In this document: piece after piece, positions 61,440 to 64,000 of the stretch
Layout: each line of letters opens with the position of its first letter
Numbering within the stretch: position 1 is the first letter of the stretch
Assembly: GCA_023333565.1 (NCBI GenBank)
Contig: JAJKFH010001217.1
Span: 124,001 to 188,000, forward strand
DNA length: 64,000 nucleotides
Reading direction: 5' to 3'
Source: Puffinus mauretanicus
Taxonomy: Eukaryota > Chordata > Aves > Procellariiformes > Procellariidae
Translations under genes and position numbers: made by a program
The notes under the pieces: model-generated
The model's database searches: none
What the model was told of the DNA's origin: nothing
What the model saw: only the letters and a program-made list of their open reading frames with translations

Positions 61440-62255
61440 ACAAGATTAGGCAACAAGCGCAGCAGGACCCAACAGGAGGATCACATTAAACAGGAAGAAC
61501 TGGATGACATTGAAGACTAGTGTAGGAGACACTAGATGAAGTGGAATAATAGAAAGTGCAAGATCATATGCTTTCGAACTGATCACAGGGAATTTTACTG
61601 TAAAGCAGAAGCTCATCTGTTACAAATTACAGAGGAAGAGAAAGATCTGCATCAGATTACTATAGAATGACTATGAGCTATCAAATGCTTAAAAAAAGTT
61701 AAACATGATCACAGGACTGATAGATAAGGGAACAGTGAAGGTAGTTATTAACATTAGTTCATAATGCATAGCATGCAAATCTTGAAATATTATATGCAAT
61801 CTACCCACCCATGTCTCAGAAAATGGATGCAGACTAGAACAGGTGAAGAATGGCTACTAGAATCAGCACATATTTTCCAAGAGAAGACATGAGCTTTTCT
61901 TGCTTAACTTAGCAATAGCAGAGATGAGAAGTGATACCACTGTGGTCTATAAATACAAAGGAGAGAAAACAACTACACTAAAGGAAAATCAGATCACAAG
62001 AACAAGCATAAATAAAGCATGTTTACACTGGAAACATTAGAACTATTTTTCTCACCATTGGAAGACTTAAGTTCCAAGACAGGCTTCCAACAGAAACAGG
62101 GAATGGTGTGAGCTCGGGGATGAAGGGGAAAGCAATCAAACTGCTTTTCAAAGTGCAGCTTGAAATGTTTCTGAATGGAATTACAAAATACAGCTGTGTA
62201 TAATACAGGGGACTCAGTGATCCCGTTCTTTACATCTCTACATCCCTTTGTACAG
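61440..62255 (+). mobile_element. CR1 LINE, long degraded 3' end
   Basis: In order I can follow the end of the CR1 reverse-transcriptase frame and its tail. The landmarks are ACTGGATGACATTGAAGACT (61500), AATAGAAAGTGCAAGATCAT (61548), AAGCAGAAGCTCATCTG (61602), CAGAGGAAGAGAAAGATCTG (61631), GAATGACTATGAGCTATCAA (61665), ACTAGAACAGGTGAAGAATGGCTACTAG (61833-61860), TGTGGTCTATAAATACA (61941), and a tail GGGGACTCAGTGATCCCG (62208). These match the amniote CR1 3' region throughout, with many stops and indels, so it is a dead, old copy truncated at its 5' end. Confidence 0.8.
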
Positions 62256-64000
62256 AGGCAGACAGACCTATGAGACAGCAGAAAGTGACTGTGTATGCTT
62301 CACTCCTCTAAAAATGATAAAGCAAATTTCAAATTTCCAATACATTCACATCACTGCCACTAGAAAAACTCAAGCAAGAGGAGTGGAGCAAAACCACCAC
62401 TTCATTTCCCACATAAATTCCAAATATTAGAAACTTATTCAGATTATAACATCTGTGGGAGCATTTGAAGTGGAAGTATCACCAAAGCCATGATTAAATT
62501 TTAGTCCTCTAATAACAGGAACAGGGGGATGAACATATCTGAACAAAGACAGAAAAAAAAAAAAAGGAAGAAGGATAAGGTTCTGGTGTCCTCAAATAAA
62601 TATAATGATTATCAGAATAAAAAAAAAACTATATACACACACACATATATATGTGTATATATAAAACATCCACCAATCTCACCCTAGTAATTACTGTTAA
62701 TTACCATAGTAATGAACTTTGTTAGAATTGAGATCATGCAACATGTGCAAACGAATGGTGTGAAGTACCGTTTCAAATGAGTACTTTTTTAAGCCTATCT
62801 GACATCACAGAATAGTACATGTCTGAAGCATATGCCAACAACAGCTAATATTTCAATTAACATTCAAATACTGCTTATAGGCTCCCGAGCAAAAGGAACA
62901 GAGTTGTAAAAATGCAATGTTATCTTGTTCTCCTTTATTTCCCATATGAACTAAAATCAGAGAAATGTCACCCAAAAAGAAATCAGCACATGATGATGTG
63001 CACACTAACAGATCAGCCAACAGCTGATCTCTTTCAATTTTTCTGTAAAGTCATCAGTAGTTCCTTAGCTCTCAACATTTTATCAGGTAGAGCATTCAGA
63101 GATGTATAAACAGCAGGATTTCATTTAAAAAAATAAAATAAAATCAAAGGCAAGGGGAAGAAGGAAGCCGATATAAATCAAATGAGGAAATGTGCAAGAA
63201 ATTGTTAGAAGCAGAATCAGATTGAGCACACTGCAAATAGCTTCTAAAAAATAACATTGAAAGTTCTCTTGTAGGTGGGGAAAAAGTGTAGATCCTGGGG
63301 AGAAGACTTCAAGGAATAAATTAGACACCCTATAGAAAGCTTCTCTAACCATTTCTGGATGCGAGAAACTATTTCTACTACAGGAACACTGGGGATGACA
63401 CTAGACTGTATGACTACACAGTGCAAGAGAGCCCATTGCAAAGACATACTAACCAGTTCTGAAGGAGTTAATTCACATAGTGGATTAGCTCTTAAGGAAA
63501 CTTTTCGCTAGGCTGGTGTATCCTTCTCAGCACATATAACCATCTAAGCTTAAGTGCTCACAACGAACGCTTTTCTGGCACCCAAACCTGCTTGTTTTGT
63601 GCGAGCCTGCATATCTCTTTTTAGAGCTCATTGTGCTGCGAACACCTACCAAAAAAATCTATTATAAGATGACCACAGTATGAAAAGAGCAAGAAAAAGA
63701 AAATGGAGAACAAGAACAAGGTCTGGAGAAACTTAAAGGCACTGTACATCTTGATATAATGACTGAAATCATGTTAAGTATTTTTGTATCTACTATCTAC
63801 TACTAGCATTATGGTACAGAGTTGATTGGATAGCTCTTAAATGTGAGGAGTCATTGGCATTTTTAGCCTTGAACTTGATATATTTAAATCTGCATGTCCA
63901 AGTGGAGCTCAAAGATAAGAAATGAAGATGTAACGATGCAGTCACCTGTGTAAATCCTCGTGGATGAGATGACGGGAAGTACTGGTTTTGTCCATGTTGA
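62256..64000. other. AT-rich noncoding DNA
   Basis: No gene is recognised; open frames at 62248-62430, 62912-63109, 63125-63352 and 63244-63447 have no domain. An AC/TA microsatellite lies at 62629-62672. 63440-63660 is less AT-rich with a few CpG and could be conserved, but I have no further support. Confidence 0.5.
62629..62672. repeat. compound (AC)n(TA)n microsatellite
   Basis: TATATACACACACACATATA followed by TATGTGTATATATA. Partly self-complementary (TATATACAC against GTGTATATA). Confidence 0.85.

Noticed and set aside
1..64000. tRNA, rRNA, CRISPR array, bacterial-type operon or phage system
   Set aside because: No cloverleaf, no regularly spaced repeats and no long or clustered open frames were recognised by eye; the window is vertebrate noncoding DNA.

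Overview
This window looks like noncoding DNA from a bird, most likely a neoavian. The evidence is indirect. The base composition is AT-rich, interspersed repeats are sparse, and the recognisable mobile DNA is of avian type: CR1 LINE fragments and endogenous-retrovirus LTRs of a kind widespread in bird genomes. I see no mammalian Alu, B1 or L1 sequence. No protein-coding gene can be assigned with confidence. No tRNA, rRNA or CRISPR array was recognised. Almost all open frames are 60-140 codons long, have no recognisable domain, and fall in random sequence, LTRs, CR1 tails or low-complexity runs. The window is therefore best read as an intergenic desert or the inside of a very large intron.

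Layout: 1-4.7 kb is featureless AT-rich DNA. 4.7-5.4 kb is a GC-richer patch with a weak, frameshifted C2H2-finger-like trace and a C10 run. 5.4-15.3 kb is unique noncoding DNA with two stretches that resemble conserved noncoding elements. At 15.34-15.73 kb lies an LTR on the minus strand, and at about 19.2-19.87 kb a 5'-truncated LTR on the plus strand. 20-28.5 kb is unique sequence with a MIR-like fragment at 26.1 kb and a possible micro-exon at 25.37 kb. An LTR-like TATA/poly(A) cluster lies at 28.65 kb. 28.8-42.7 kb is unique sequence with A-rich and T-rich tracts, two CNE-like stretches (32.6 and 36 kb) and one protein-like open frame at 38.5 kb. A CR1 3' tail lies at 42.75 kb. Two further CNE-like stretches lie at 43.74-43.99 and 47.2-47.5 kb. 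A nearly full-length solo LTR with CRE, TATA and poly(A) motifs lies on the minus strand at 52.8-53.4 kb. Strong G-quadruplex candidates lie at 53.8 and 58.66 kb. The last 5 kb is the most repeat-dense: an exon-like open frame (59.04-59.22 kb), a CR1 3' tail, a second LTR family preceded by a polypurine tract, and a long degraded CR1 3' end (61.4-62.25 kb).

Three LTRs (15.3, 19.2 and 52.8 kb) share a 19-base U5 motif, each pair differing at two positions, so they belong to one related LTR group that can be recognised within this window alone. No new multi-gene system was found. The items most worth checking are the exon-like segments without a known parent gene (25.37, 38.48 and 59.04 kb) and the CpG-retaining CNE-like blocks.
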